Of a stretch of 64,000 bases of DNA, positions 24,458-33,220 are shown piece by piece. The notes below the pieces were generated by a model. It searched no databases. It worked only from the letters and a program-made list of their open reading frames with translations, and was not told the origin of the DNA. The DNA comes from Pseudomonas sp. NKUCC02_KPG (GTDB lineage Bacteria; Pseudomonadota; Gammaproteobacteria; Pseudomonadales; Pseudomonadaceae): the NCBI RefSeq assembly GCF_019345465.1, contig NZ_JAHKRC010000013.1, positions 62,001 to 126,000 on the forward strand, in the 5' to 3' direction. Position 1 is the stretch's first letter. Every line of letters starts with the position of its first letter. Made by a program: the position numbers and the translations under genes.

Positions 24458-25564
24458 TTATGCTTTGGACGGCGAGGGCTGTTGCTGGGTCAGGCAGTGA
24501 ATATTGCCGCCGCCCAGCAGCAATTCACGGCCAGGTACCATCACCACTTCGTGCTGCGGGAAGATGTTTTGCAGGATCGCTTTGGCCTGCGCATCCATCG
24601 GGTCGTCAAAGCTCGGCGCAATGATGCCGCCGTTGACGATCAGGAAGTTCACGTAAGAACCGGCCAGACGCTCCGACGGGTTGCGCTCCTGGCTACCCGC
24701 CACCTTGTCCACGCCATCACACTCTTGCTGGGTGGCATACATCGGTCCCGGAATCGGCATTTTGTGCACCACGAACGGACGCCCCTTGGCGTCGGTGCTG
24801 GCTGCCAATACGTCCATCGCCGCGTGGCAACGCACGTAGTTAGGGTCGCGCTCGTCGTCGGTCCAGGCCAGCAGCACTTCACCCGGTGCGACGTAGCAGC
24901 AGAAGTTATCCACATGACCGTCGGTTTCATCGTTGAACAGACCGTCCGCCAGCCAGATGATCTTGTCCACAGCCAGATGCGCACGCAGTACGTCTTCGAT
25001 CTCTTCGCGCGACAGATGGGGGTTGCGGTTGCGGTTCATCAGGCACTCGGCCGTGGTGATCAGCGTGCCTTCGCCGTCGACGTGAATCGAGCCGCCTTCA
25101 AGCACAAAACCTTCGGTGTAGTAACGCGGGCAACGTTCAATTTCCAGCACCTTGCTGGCCACTTGCTGATCGCGGTTCCACGGGAAGTACAAGCCGCCGT
25201 CGAACCCGCCCCAGGCGTTGAAGTCCCAGTTCACGCCGCGCACTTCACCGCGATCGTTGATGACAAAAGTCGGGCCGCTGTCACGCACCCAGGCATCGTC
25301 GCTGGACATCTCGACCACGCGAATATTCGGCACATCGAGTTGCGCACGGGCATTTTCATACTGGGCAGCCGATACACCGACGGTCACCGGCTCAAAGCGC
25401 GCAATGGCCTTGGCCACCGCAGCGTGCGCAGCCTGCGCGGGTTTGCCGCCCAGGCGCCAGTTATCCGGACGCTCAGGCCAGATCATCCAGGTTTGGGTCT
25501 GCGGAGCCCATTCGGCTGGCATGTAAAAGCCGTCAGCGCGTGGCGAACTGTGCAAAGTGGTCAT
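24458..25564 (-). CDS. aguA: Agmatine deiminase
   Basis: This 368-residue enzyme hydrolyses agmatine to N-carbamoylputrescine and ammonia, on the arginine-to-putrescine route. Family marks are FYMPAEWAPQTQTWMIWPERPDNW at the start, DDAWVRDSGPTFVIN and GGSIHVDGEGTLITT in the middle, and NDETDGHVDN. The catalytic Cys357 is in LLLGGGNIHCLTQQ. CAGGAG before the ATG at 25564 sets the start; the longer in-frame start at 25615 is not needed. The usual partner aguB (N-carbamoylputrescine amidase) is not beside it in this window. Confidence 0.95.
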   Translation of the reverse strand: MTTLHSSPRADGFYMPAEWAPQTQTWMIWPERPDNWRLGGKPAQAAHAAVAKAIARFEPVTVGVSAAQYENARAQLDVPNIRVVEMSSDDAWVRDSGPTFVINDRGEVRGVNWDFNAWGGFDGGLYFPWNRDQQVASKVLEIERCPRYYTEGFVLEGGSIHVDGEGTLITTAECLMNRNRNPHLSREEIEDVLRAHLAVDKIIWLADGLFNDETDGHVDNFCCYVAPGEVLLAWTDDERDPNYVRCHAAMDVLAASTDAKGRPFVVHKMPIPGPMYATQQECDGVDKVAGSQERNPSERLAGSYVNFLIVNGGIIAPSFDDPMDAQAKAILQNIFPQHEVVMVPGRELLLGGGNIHCLTQQQPSPSKA

Positions 25565-25847
25565 CTGGACTCCTGGAAAGCGTCGGGGTTTTGATTGCGT
25601 CATGTATGAAGACAATGGATGCAGGTCTGCATCGCGTCAACGATAAGCGCCTTTATAGCCGATAAATATCTGCAATTATATTAATTTTTATCAAATCATA
25701 TCGCATACATGCCTTAAATACGGATATTAATCCGGATATATGCCTGTGTATTGATATTCCTGATCACGCCCACTTGCACCACCCGGCTCATCCCCACAAG
25801 CTATACGCCATACGTTTAAAGGTCTTCAGGGAATAGGGAACAACTCC
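25565..25847. other. AT-rich divergent promoter region, aguA/rmlB
   Basis: About 25650-25750 is unusually AT-rich for this genome and contains the inverted repeat CGGAT-ATTA-ATCCG (25721-25734) and a nearby second CCGGATAT. It must hold the promoters of both genes. No gene is seen in it. Confidence 0.6.
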
Positions 25848-26930
25848 ATGCGCATTTTAGTCACCGGCGGCGCCGGTTTTATTGGTTCAGCGCTGATCCG
25901 TCACCTGATCAAAAACACCGGTCACGAAGTCCTCAATCTCGACAAGTTGACCTACGCCGGTAATCTTGAATCGCTGCAAAGCATTGCCACCGATACCCGC
26001 TACGAGTTCGTACAGGCCGATATCGTCGACCAGGCCGCTGTCAGTGCAATCATTGCGCGCTTCGAGCCACAGGCGATCATGCACCTGGCGGCCGAGTCCC
26101 ACGTTGACCGCTCCATCGACGGCCCGTCCGACTTTATCCAGACCAATATCGTCGGCACCTACAGCCTGCTCGAAGCCGCCCGTGCTTACTGGCTGACCCT
26201 GCCTGAACCGGAAAAAAGCGCGTTTCGCTTCCACCATATTTCGACCGACGAAGTGTATGGCGACCTGCATGGCGTCGATGACCTGTTCACCGAGACCACG
26301 CCTTACGCGCCAAGCTCGCCGTACTCGGCCAGTAAAGCGGCATCCGACCACCTGGTCCGCGCCTGGAACCGCACTTACGGCTTGCCGGTGTTGTTGACCA
26401 ACTGCTCGAACAACTACGGCCCGTTCCATTTCCCGGAAAAGCTGATCCCGCTGGTGATCCTCAACGCCCTGGCCGGTAAGCCGCTGCCGGTGTACGGCAA
26501 TGGCCTGCAAGTACGTGACTGGCTGTTCGTGGAAGACCACGCCCGTGCCTTGTTGAAGGTCGTGACCGAAGGCGTGGTTGGCGAGACTTACAACATCGGC
26601 GGGCACAACGAGCAAACCAATATCGACGTGGTACGCAGCATCTGTGCCTTGCTCGAAGAACTGGCGCCAGTGCACCCGGCGGGTGTTGCACAATTTGCCG
26701 ACCTGATCACCTTCGTCAAGGATCGTCCGGGCCACGACCAGCGCTACGCGATCGATGCCAGCAAAATCGAACGCGAGCTGGGCTGGGTACCCGAAGAAAC
26801 CTTCGAAACCGGCCTGCGCAAAACCGTGCAGTGGTATCTGGATAACCTGGACTGGTGTCGCCGGGTTCAAGACGGCAGCTATCAAGGCGAGCGCCTGGGC
26901 TGCACTGATCCCAAGGACTTGATCGCATAA
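25848..26930 (+). CDS. rmlB: dTDP-glucose 4,6-dehydratase
   Basis: This 360-residue short-chain dehydrogenase makes dTDP-4-keto-6-deoxyglucose from dTDP-glucose, a step to dTDP-L-rhamnose for lipopolysaccharide. NAD binding is by GGAGFIGSALIRHL at residues 7-20. HLAAESHVDRSIDGPSDFI is diagnostic of RmlB. HISTDEVYGDL and the catalytic YSASK follow, then NCSNNYGPFHFPEKLIPLVI. GGGAACAACTCC lies before the ATG. It is followed 17 nt later by rmlD. Confidence 0.95.
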   Translation: MRILVTGGAGFIGSALIRHLIKNTGHEVLNLDKLTYAGNLESLQSIATDTRYEFVQADIVDQAAVSAIIARFEPQAIMHLAAESHVDRSIDGPSDFIQTNIVGTYSLLEAARAYWLTLPEPEKSAFRFHHISTDEVYGDLHGVDDLFTETTPYAPSSPYSASKAASDHLVRAWNRTYGLPVLLTNCSNNYGPFHFPEKLIPLVILNALAGKPLPVYGNGLQVRDWLFVEDHARALLKVVTEGVVGETYNIGGHNEQTNIDVVRSICALLEELAPVHPAGVAQFADLITFVKDRPGHDQRYAIDASKIERELGWVPEETFETGLRKTVQWYLDNLDWCRRVQDGSYQGERLGCTDPKDLIA

Positions 26931-26947
26931 CGGATGGAGCAGCTTCT

Positions 26948-27820
26948 TTGAAAATCCTGATCAGTGGCAAAACCGGTCAAGTGGCGGTTGAGTTGCAAAA
27001 GCACCTTGCCGGTCTGGGCGAGCTGGTTGTGCTGGGACGCGATGTGCTTGATCTGGCCGTACCCGGGCAAATCCGCAGCCAGGTACGGGCCCACAGGCCT
27101 GACTTGATCATCAATGCCGCCGCACACACTGCCGTGGACCAGGCCGAAAGCGAGCCTGAGCTGGCGTTCGCCATCAATGGCATTGCCCCCGGTGTGTTTG
27201 CTGAAGAAGCGGCAGCCCTGGGCATCCCGCTGATCCACTATTCCACCGATTACGTGTTCGATGGCCGCAAGCCTGCGCCTTACACCGAAGACGATGCCAC
27301 CAACCCCTTGGGCGTCTACGGCAAAAGCAAGCTGGCGGGTGAACTGGCCATCGCTGCGAGCGGAGCTCAGCATGTGATCCTGCGCACCAGCTGGGTGTAC
27401 TCGACCCACGGCAAGAATTTCCTGCTGACCATGCAGCGCCTGTTGCAAGAGCGTCCGGAACTGCGCGTGGTGGCTGACCAGATCGGCGCGCCGACCTGGG
27501 CTGGCACCATTGCCCAGAGCACGCGGGCATTGATAGAACGCTGGCAAACCGGCGAGGCCGGGGCCTGGGGCACGTACCACCTGACGGCCCAGGGCGAAAC
27601 ATCATGGTTTGGCTTCACCCAGGCCATTGCCGAACACCTGAGCGCCCTAGGCAAGTCGTGCGCGAGCCTGGAACCCATCCCTGCCAGCGCCTACCCGACG
27701 CCTGCCGCACGGCCACAAAACTCGCGGCTGGATTGCAGTCGCCTGGCCCGCGAGTGGAACATCACCCAGCCCGACTGGCAGAGCGCATTGCGCGAGTGTC
27801 TGGCCGGGCAGCCACACTAA
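26948..27820 (+). CDS. rmlD: dTDP-4-dehydrorhamnose reductase
   Basis: This 290-residue NAD(P)H enzyme carries out the last step of dTDP-L-rhamnose synthesis. GKTGQVAVELQKHL replaces the usual GxxGQLG cofactor loop. NAAAHTAVDQAESEPELAFAIN and ISTDYVFDG-like YSTDYVFDGRKPAPYTEDDATNPLGVYGKSKLAGE are strong RmlD marks, and the YGKSK holds the catalytic Tyr and Lys. The start is TTG with GGAGCAGC upstream. rmlA and rmlC, which usually follow in Pseudomonas, are absent here. Confidence 0.93.
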   Translation: MKILISGKTGQVAVELQKHLAGLGELVVLGRDVLDLAVPGQIRSQVRAHRPDLIINAAAHTAVDQAESEPELAFAINGIAPGVFAEEAAALGIPLIHYSTDYVFDGRKPAPYTEDDATNPLGVYGKSKLAGELAIAASGAQHVILRTSWVYSTHGKNFLLTMQRLLQERPELRVVADQIGAPTWAGTIAQSTRALIERWQTGEAGAWGTYHLTAQGETSWFGFTQAIAEHLSALGKSCASLEPIPASAYPTPAARPQNSRLDCSRLAREWNITQPDWQSALRECLAGQPH

Positions 27821-27833
27821 CGCCAACCCCCCT

Positions 27834-27919
27834 TGTGGGAGCGGGCTTGCTCGCGAGGGCATCACCGCGGCCTGCTTCAAAGACCGCGGCGTTTGCATCG
27901 CGAGCAAGCCCGCTCCCAC
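27834..27919. repeat. REP pair
   Basis: Left TGTGGGAGCGGGCTTGCTCGCGA and right TCGCGAGCAAGCCCGCTCCCAC enclose a centre with its own CCGCGG..CCGCGG symmetry. It begins 14 bp after the rmlD stop and ends 48 bp before the dctB ATG. Confidence 0.92.
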
Positions 27920-27967
27920 GGGGTTCGTTGGGTATACTGCGTCGTACTCTTGCGGCGCGGCCTCCCG

Positions 27968-29782
27968 ATGATCACCACCTCCTCAGTTCCTCGCAGACCC
28001 CGCTGGCGCAGCCTGGCCTTATTGGCGTTGTGCCTCGCACCGCTGTTGTGGCCGCTGCAGCACCTGGCCGAACGCTATTACCGCAGCGAACTGGCCGGAC
28101 AAAATCGCCAGACCCTCGACCTGTACGTCGCCAACCTGCTGGGCACGCTGCATCGCTATGAGGTACTGCCACAGATTCTCGGCGAACTGCCAGACCTTCG
28201 CGCCGTACTGGCCAACCCTGAAGATGTGGAGGCTCAGGCCAAGGCCAACCACTTGCTGGATGACATCAGTAACCAGACCGGTGCCGTGGTCATGTACTTG
28301 CTGGACACCCACGGCGATACCCTGGCCACCTCTAACTGGGATCAGGCCGACAGTTTTATCGGGCGCAATTTCGCGTTCCGCCCGTATTTCAGCGAGGCGA
28401 TGGAAGGCAAGCTGGGGCGCTTTTTCGGGCTGGGCACCACCTCCGGCAAACGGGGTTACTACTTTGCGGCCCCCATACGCGATGGCGATAAAAAACTCGG
28501 CGTACTGGTGGTCAAAGTCGACCTGGACCACACCGAACAGCTGTGGGGCAGTACACCCGAGCAACTGCTGGCAACCGACAGTAACGGCGTGGTCATCCTC
28601 ACCTCACGCCCGGAATGGCGCTTCAGGGCCACCCGCGATTTGTCGCCAGAAGAGCGCCAGGCCATTTTTGCCATCCTGCCCTACCCGACCAGCGACCCTA
28701 AACCGCTGAACCTGGACCTCAACGCCTGGCTGGTGCAAACCCAAAAAATCGACGAGACAGGCTGGAGTGTCAATATCCTTGCCCCGCGCACGCTGATCGA
28801 CCGCTCGGTGCGCACAGTCCTGGCCATCGGTGGCGCCACCTTGCTGGTGGTCATGCTGCTGATTGGCTTGATGATGCAGCGGCGGCGCCATTACCTGGAC
28901 CGCATTGCGTTTGAAGCCAAGGCCCGTCGTGAACTTGAAATGCGTGTGGCAGAGCGTACCAGCGACCTTGAGGGGCTCAACCGCCTACTGCGTGAAGAAG
29001 TGCTGGAGCGCGAGCATGCGCAACAGGAACTGGTGCGCGCCCAGGACGATCTGGTGCAAGCCGGCAAGCTGTCTGCGCTGGGCACCATGTCGGCCAGCAT
29101 CAGCCACGAACTCAACCAGCCGTTGGCGGCCATCCGCAGCTATGCCGAGAACGCGGAAGTGCTGCTCGACCACCAGCGCATCGAGGACGCGCGGGGCAAC
29201 CTGAAACTGATCAATGAGCTGACCGGGCGCATGTCTTCGATCATTGCCCACCTGCGGGCCTTCGCCCGGCGTGATCGCCATGCGCCTGAAAGCGTCGCCC
29301 TGCAACCGGCTCTGGACGATGCACTGGCCTTGCTGGCCAAACGGCGGCGCGCAATGGAAGTCGAACTGATCCGCGATTTGCCCGCCGCCACGCTGTGGGT
29401 CGAAGCCGGTGAAACCCGCCTGCGCCAGGTGCTGGGCAACCTGCTGGCCAACGCCCTCGATGCCCTGACCGAAAAAGGCCCGCCCAGACGCTTGTGGCTA
29501 AGTGCCCAATCGACGCCGGAAGGCGTCACTGTGTACATTCGCGACAACGGCCCGGGCTTTTGCCTGGAGGCGTTGGGCCGCGCCGGCGAGCCCTTCTACA
29601 CCACCAAGACCCGCACTCAGGGTCTGGGCCTGGGGCTGGCCATTTGTGACACGCTGATCCGGGCGTTTGGCGGCGAATTGTTGTTTGCCAACCACAAGGA
29701 AGGCGGTGCCTTAATTACCTTACGACTGCGCGCAGGGGCGCCGGGCGTGAGTTTGCAAGCCTCGGAGGACTCCAGGTCATGA
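27968..29782 (+). CDS. dctB: C4-dicarboxylate sensor histidine kinase, DctB-like
   Basis: This 604-residue kinase has TM1 at about residues 13-32 and a large periplasmic dCache/PAS-like region with NQTGAVVMYLLDTHGDTLATSNW and GRNFAFRPYF, the dicarboxylate-binding RxYF type of motif. TM2 lies near 280-300, followed by a coiled coil. The histidine domain holds His380 in SISHELNQPLAAIRSYAENA. The ATPase domain shows NLLANALDAL and DNGPGF, then GLGLGLAICDTL. The ATG at 27968 follows the REP pair; in-frame codons further left run into it. Homology also fits AauS (acidic amino acids), but the placement after rml genes, as I recall for P. aeruginosa, favours DctB. Confidence 0.82.
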   Translation: MITTSSVPRRPRWRSLALLALCLAPLLWPLQHLAERYYRSELAGQNRQTLDLYVANLLGTLHRYEVLPQILGELPDLRAVLANPEDVEAQAKANHLLDDISNQTGAVVMYLLDTHGDTLATSNWDQADSFIGRNFAFRPYFSEAMEGKLGRFFGLGTTSGKRGYYFAAPIRDGDKKLGVLVVKVDLDHTEQLWGSTPEQLLATDSNGVVILTSRPEWRFRATRDLSPEERQAIFAILPYPTSDPKPLNLDLNAWLVQTQKIDETGWSVNILAPRTLIDRSVRTVLAIGGATLLVVMLLIGLMMQRRRHYLDRIAFEAKARRELEMRVAERTSDLEGLNRLLREEVLEREHAQQELVRAQDDLVQAGKLSALGTMSASISHELNQPLAAIRSYAENAEVLLDHQRIEDARGNLKLINELTGRMSSIIAHLRAFARRDRHAPESVALQPALDDALALLAKRRRAMEVELIRDLPAATLWVEAGETRLRQVLGNLLANALDALTEKGPPRRLWLSAQSTPEGVTVYIRDNGPGFCLEALGRAGEPFYTTKTRTQGLGLGLAICDTLIRAFGGELLFANHKEGGALITLRLRAGAPGVSLQASEDSRS

Positions 29783-31170
29783 GCCAGCCCATCGATCCAC
29801 GCGTTCAGGTCATCCTGATCGATGATGACCCGCACCTGCGTCAGGCCTTGTTTCAAACCCTGGACCTGGCGGGTCTCAATGTAGTGCCGCTGGCCGAAGC
29901 AAACGGCCTTGCCGAACGCATAGGCCGCGACTGGCCGGGGGTCGTGGTCAGTGATATCCGCATGCCGGGCATGGACGGCCTTGAGTTGCTCACTCAACTG
30001 CATGGCCAGGACCCGGAACTGCCCGTGTTGCTGATCACTGGCCACGGCGATGTACCGCTGGCGGTTCAGGCCATGCGTGCGGGGGCTTATGACTTTCTCG
30101 AAAAACCCTTCGCCAGCGACGCCTTGCTCGACAGCGTGCGCCGTGCCCTGGCCTTGCGGGCCCTGGTCCTGGATAACCGCAGCCTGCGCCTGGCCCTGAG
30201 TGATCGCCAGCTACTGAGCACGCGACTGGTAGGTGTGTCGCCCGCCATGCTGCGTTTGCGCGAGCAAATCGGGGCACTGGCGGCGACCAAGGCCGATGTG
30301 TTGATTCTGGGCGAGACCGGCTCGGGCAAAGAAGTGGTCGCACGGGCGCTGCATGACTTGTCGAGCAGGCGCAACGGCCCGTTTGTGGCAATCAACGCCG
30401 GGGCCCTGGCCGAATCAGTGGTTGAAAGCGAGCTGTTCGGCCACGAGCCGGGTGCCTTTACCGGTGCGCAAAAGCGCCGCATCGGCAAGTTTGAGTTTGC
30501 CAATGGCGGCACGCTGTTCCTCGATGAAATCGAAAGCATGAGCCTGGATGTGCAGGTCAAATTACTGCGCATGCTGCAAGAACGGGTGGTCGAGCGTCTG
30601 GGCGGCAATCAACTGATCCCGCTGGATATCAGGGTAATCGCCGCCACCAAGGAAGACCTGCGCCAGTCCGCGGATCAGGGTCGTTTTCGCGCCGACTTGT
30701 ATTACCGACTGAACGTTGCGCCCCTGCGTATTGCGCCGTTGCGTGAGCGGGGTGAAGACGTCCTGATGCTCTTTGATTACTTTGCCGGCGAGGCCAGCGT
30801 GCGCCACGACCTGACGCCCAACGTCCTGCAGCCGGCGCAACGGGCGTTGTTACTGCGACATAACTGGCCGGGCAACGTGCGAGAACTGCAAAACGTCGCC
30901 GAGCGCTTCGCCCTTGGTCTTGAGCTGGCGCTGGACGACTCGGCTGAAGGCAAAGAGTCAACCGGTCATGAGGTTTCGGGGGGGCTGAGCGAGCAAGTCG
31001 AACACTTTGAAAAAAGCCTGATTGCCGCCGAACTGGAGCGCTCCCACAGCTCCATGCGCAGCCTGGCCGAAGCCCTGGGTGTGCCCCGTAAAACCTTGCA
31101 CGACAAACTGCGCAAGCACGGGCTCAACTTCGACAGCGCCAGTCATCCGCACACTGATGAACTTGATTAA
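29779..31170 (+). CDS. dctD: Sigma-54 response regulator, DctD-like
   Basis: This 463-residue activator has a receiver domain with Asp59 in VVVSDIRMPGMDG and Lys109 in FLEKPF. A central AAA+ domain includes ILGETGSGKE (Walker A), the sigma-54 contact loop EPGAFTGAQ, and FLDEIESMSLDVQVKLLR. A Fis-type helix-turn-helix ends the protein (MRSLAEALGVPRKTLHDKLRKHGL). The ATG overlaps the dctB stop by 4 nt. It should activate a dicarboxylate transporter from a sigma-54 promoter, but no dctA or dctPQM gene is next to it. Confidence 0.86.
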   Translation: MSQPIDPRVQVILIDDDPHLRQALFQTLDLAGLNVVPLAEANGLAERIGRDWPGVVVSDIRMPGMDGLELLTQLHGQDPELPVLLITGHGDVPLAVQAMRAGAYDFLEKPFASDALLDSVRRALALRALVLDNRSLRLALSDRQLLSTRLVGVSPAMLRLREQIGALAATKADVLILGETGSGKEVVARALHDLSSRRNGPFVAINAGALAESVVESELFGHEPGAFTGAQKRRIGKFEFANGGTLFLDEIESMSLDVQVKLLRMLQERVVERLGGNQLIPLDIRVIAATKEDLRQSADQGRFRADLYYRLNVAPLRIAPLRERGEDVLMLFDYFAGEASVRHDLTPNVLQPAQRALLLRHNWPGNVRELQNVAERFALGLELALDDSAEGKESTGHEVSGGLSEQVEHFEKSLIAAELERSHSSMRSLAEALGVPRKTLHDKLRKHGLNFDSASHPHTDELD

Positions 31171-31182
31171 AGAGGCCACTGC

Positions 31183-31638
31183 ATGAACCGCGACAGTCGT
31201 TATCTGGAATCAGTTCTCCATCACGACATTCCGCTCACCCGTGAAATGGGCCTTAAAGTGCTGGGCTGGCAAGGCAGGCAACTGCGCCTGCAATTGCCGC
31301 TCGAGGCCAATATCAACCACAAGAGCACCATGTTTGGCGGCAGCCTGTACTGCGCCGCAGTGCTGGCGGGCTGGGGCTGGCTGCACTTGAGCCTGCGCGA
31401 AGCGGGGATTGAGGACGGGCATATCGTGATTCAGGAAGGTCATATCAGCTACCCGCTGCCCGTAACCGAGGACGCCATCGCGCTGTGTGATGCGCCGGGT
31501 GAAGCAGCCTGGACCAAATTCCTGGCCATGTACAAACGCCACGGCCGCGCACGGTTGACCCTCGACACGCGGGTGATCAATGCACAGGGCGGGGAAGATG
31601 CGGTGAGGTTTAGCGGGCAGTACGTGTTGCATCGCTGA
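31183..31638 (+). CDS. Thioesterase-like protein (YiiD C-terminal/DUF4442 hotdog type)
   Basis: This 151-residue single-domain protein has the hotdog-fold pattern of YiiD-type thioesterases. HDIPLTREMGLKVLGWQGRQLRLQLPLEANINHKSTMFGGSLYCAAVLAGW carries the conserved NHKSTMFGGS loop, the expected active-site region. The rest lacks other domains. It likely acts on an acyl thioester, but the substrate is unknown. GAGGCCACTGC precedes the ATG, 12 nt after the DctD stop, so it may be co-transcribed with the regulator genes. Confidence 0.75.
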   Translation: MNRDSRYLESVLHHDIPLTREMGLKVLGWQGRQLRLQLPLEANINHKSTMFGGSLYCAAVLAGWGWLHLSLREAGIEDGHIVIQEGHISYPLPVTEDAIALCDAPGEAAWTKFLAMYKRHGRARLTLDTRVINAQGGEDAVRFSGQYVLHR

Positions 31639-31647
31639 TTCAATTCA

Positions 31648-31734
31648 TGTGGGAGCGGGCTTGCTCGCGATGCAGACGCTGCGGTCTTTCAGTTGAACCG
31701 CGTCGATGCCATCGCGAGCAAGCCCGCTCCCACA
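31648..31734. repeat. REP pair
   Basis: Left TGTGGGAGCGGGCTTGCTCG and right CGAGCAAGCCCGCTCCCACA are exact arms. It lies 9 bp after the thioesterase stop and 8 bp before the cysQ stop on the other strand, the ideal place for a shared transcript end. Confidence 0.93.
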
Positions 31735-31742
31735 GATGAAGC

Positions 31743-32570
31743 TCAGCCTTGTGCCAGATCCAGCAGTTTTTCACGCCACGGTGCCTTGGCAGGCAATGCC
31801 AGAAACGAGTCATTGAGCAATGACTCACGGGGCGGGTAGCTGAACGGCTCGCCATCCAGTTGCAACACCACACCACCGGACCCTTCCAGCACGCCTTGAG
31901 CCGCCGCCGTATCCCATTGCGAAGTCGGCGCCAGGCGCGGATAGCAATCGGCAGCGCCTTCTGCCAGCAAACAGAATTTCAACGAACTGCCCACACTGGT
32001 CAGCTGCAACTCGCCCAGATGCTCACTCAGCCCGGCCAGTAAACGTTCCTGCTCAGGGCTGGAATGCCGGCGGCTGGCAACCACGGTCAACGCCTCGCCC
32101 TCAGGCGGCGTGTTGCGCACGCTGATGGGCACACTCACATCGCCATCCGCCCGCCATGCGCCCAAGCCCGCGCCACCGTAGTAGCAACGACCGCTGGTGG
32201 GCATGGATACCACGCCAAACACCACTCTGCCCTCTTCGATCAGCGCAACATTGACCGTGAATTCTTCAGTGCCAGAAATAAATTCCTTGGTGCCATCCAG
32301 CGGATCAACCAACCACCAGCGCGTCCACCCGGCACGTATGCTCCGGGGAATATTGGCGTCTTCTTCCGACAGCACAGGAATGCTCGGATCAAGAGCTGTC
32401 AGGCCATCGAGCAGCACATGGTGTGCTGCCAGATCGGCGGCGGTTACCGGGGAGTCATCGGCCTTGGCGGTGACTTCAACACCGGCCCGCCAGAACGGCA
32501 AGATCGCGTCGCCAGCGGCATGGGCCAGGGTGATGACGCCCTCAAGCAACGGATGGGGCAAACCACTCAC
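31743..32570 (-). CDS. cysQ: 3'(2'),5'-bisphosphate nucleotidase
   Basis: This 275-residue inositol-monophosphatase-fold enzyme removes the 3' phosphate from PAP, keeping sulfate assimilation and RNA turnover from being blocked. Metal-binding motifs are LSEEDANIP near residue 66, WLVDPLDGTKEFI near residue 88 and WDTAAAQGVLEGSGG near the C-terminus. The GTG start at 32570 overlaps the nudE stop by 4 nt, so the two genes are coupled. Length agrees with CysQ. Confidence 0.92.
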   Translation of the reverse strand: MSGLPHPLLEGVITLAHAAGDAILPFWRAGVEVTAKADDSPVTAADLAAHHVLLDGLTALDPSIPVLSEEDANIPRSIRAGWTRWWLVDPLDGTKEFISGTEEFTVNVALIEEGRVVFGVVSMPTSGRCYYGGAGLGAWRADGDVSVPISVRNTPPEGEALTVVASRRHSSPEQERLLAGLSEHLGELQLTSVGSSLKFCLLAEGAADCYPRLAPTSQWDTAAAQGVLEGSGGVVLQLDGEPFSYPPRESLLNDSFLALPAKAPWREKLLDLAQG

Positions 32571-33133
32571 GGCTGGAACACTCCGCGCTGGGTCAGAAGA
32601 TCACGCGCCAGATACAGCGCAGCCAGGGCACGACCCTCACTGAATTGCGGGTTGAGCACCAGGCTCGACAGCTCCCGCAGATTGACCCGATCAACACGCA
32701 TCGGCTCGGGCTCGTCGCCTTCCAGATGCGCTTCATAAAGGTCAGTCGCCAGCACCACCTGGATTTTTTGGCTCATGTAGCCAGGGGACAGTGACAGCTC
32801 GGTCAAATGCTCAAGCTGGCGAGCACCGAAACCGGCCTCCTCCTTCAACTCTCGCTCAGCCGCCGCCAGCACGTCTTCACCCGGCTCGATCAGGCCCTTG
32901 GGCAGCGAAATTTCGTACTCATCAGTGCCGCCGCAATATTCTTCGACCAGAATTGCGTGTTCAGCGTCGATCATGGCCACAATCATCACTGCGCCATAAC
33001 CGTTGCCGCGCCCCACCAACCGTTCGTAAGTGCGTTCAACGCCATTGGAGAAGCGCAACTGCACCTCTTCGACCCGAAATAATCGGCTACTGGCAACAAT
33101 TTCACGGGCAAGTACGGTGGGTTTTTGGCGCAT
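32567..33133 (-). CDS. nudE: ADP compounds hydrolase (Nudix)
   Basis: This 188-residue Nudix enzyme hydrolyses ADP-ribose, NADH and diadenosine polyphosphates. The Nudix box GLIEPGEDVLAAAERELKEEAGF lies at residues 76-98, and EISLPK just before it matches the NudE group. FSNGVERTYERLVGRGNGYGAVM precedes it. GGAG lies before the ATG. It starts the nudE-cysQ operon, and the HAD nucleotidase yrfG is divergent, an arrangement also known for E. coli nudE and yrfG neighbours. Confidence 0.92.
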   Translation of the reverse strand: MRQKPTVLAREIVASSRLFRVEEVQLRFSNGVERTYERLVGRGNGYGAVMIVAMIDAEHAILVEEYCGGTDEYEISLPKGLIEPGEDVLAAAERELKEEAGFGARQLEHLTELSLSPGYMSQKIQVVLATDLYEAHLEGDEPEPMRVDRVNLRELSSLVLNPQFSEGRALAALYLARDLLTQRGVFQP

Positions 33134-33220
33134 AGCGGCTCCTCAATATGAACGGGGTACTATACCCCGGCTTTTCCGATTGTCTGTGTCGGAAATTTTT
33201 ACCAGTGGGAGAAGTTTTGC

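Noticed and set aside
24482..25594. 370-codon open frame antisense to agmatine deiminase
   Set aside because: Shadow of aguA, which has an intact catalytic cysteine motif.
27968..31170. AauS/AauR (acidic amino acid) identity for the DctB/DctD-like pair
   Set aside because: No glutamate/aspartate ABC genes are next to it, and the placement after rml genes fits dctBD. It is not excluded.
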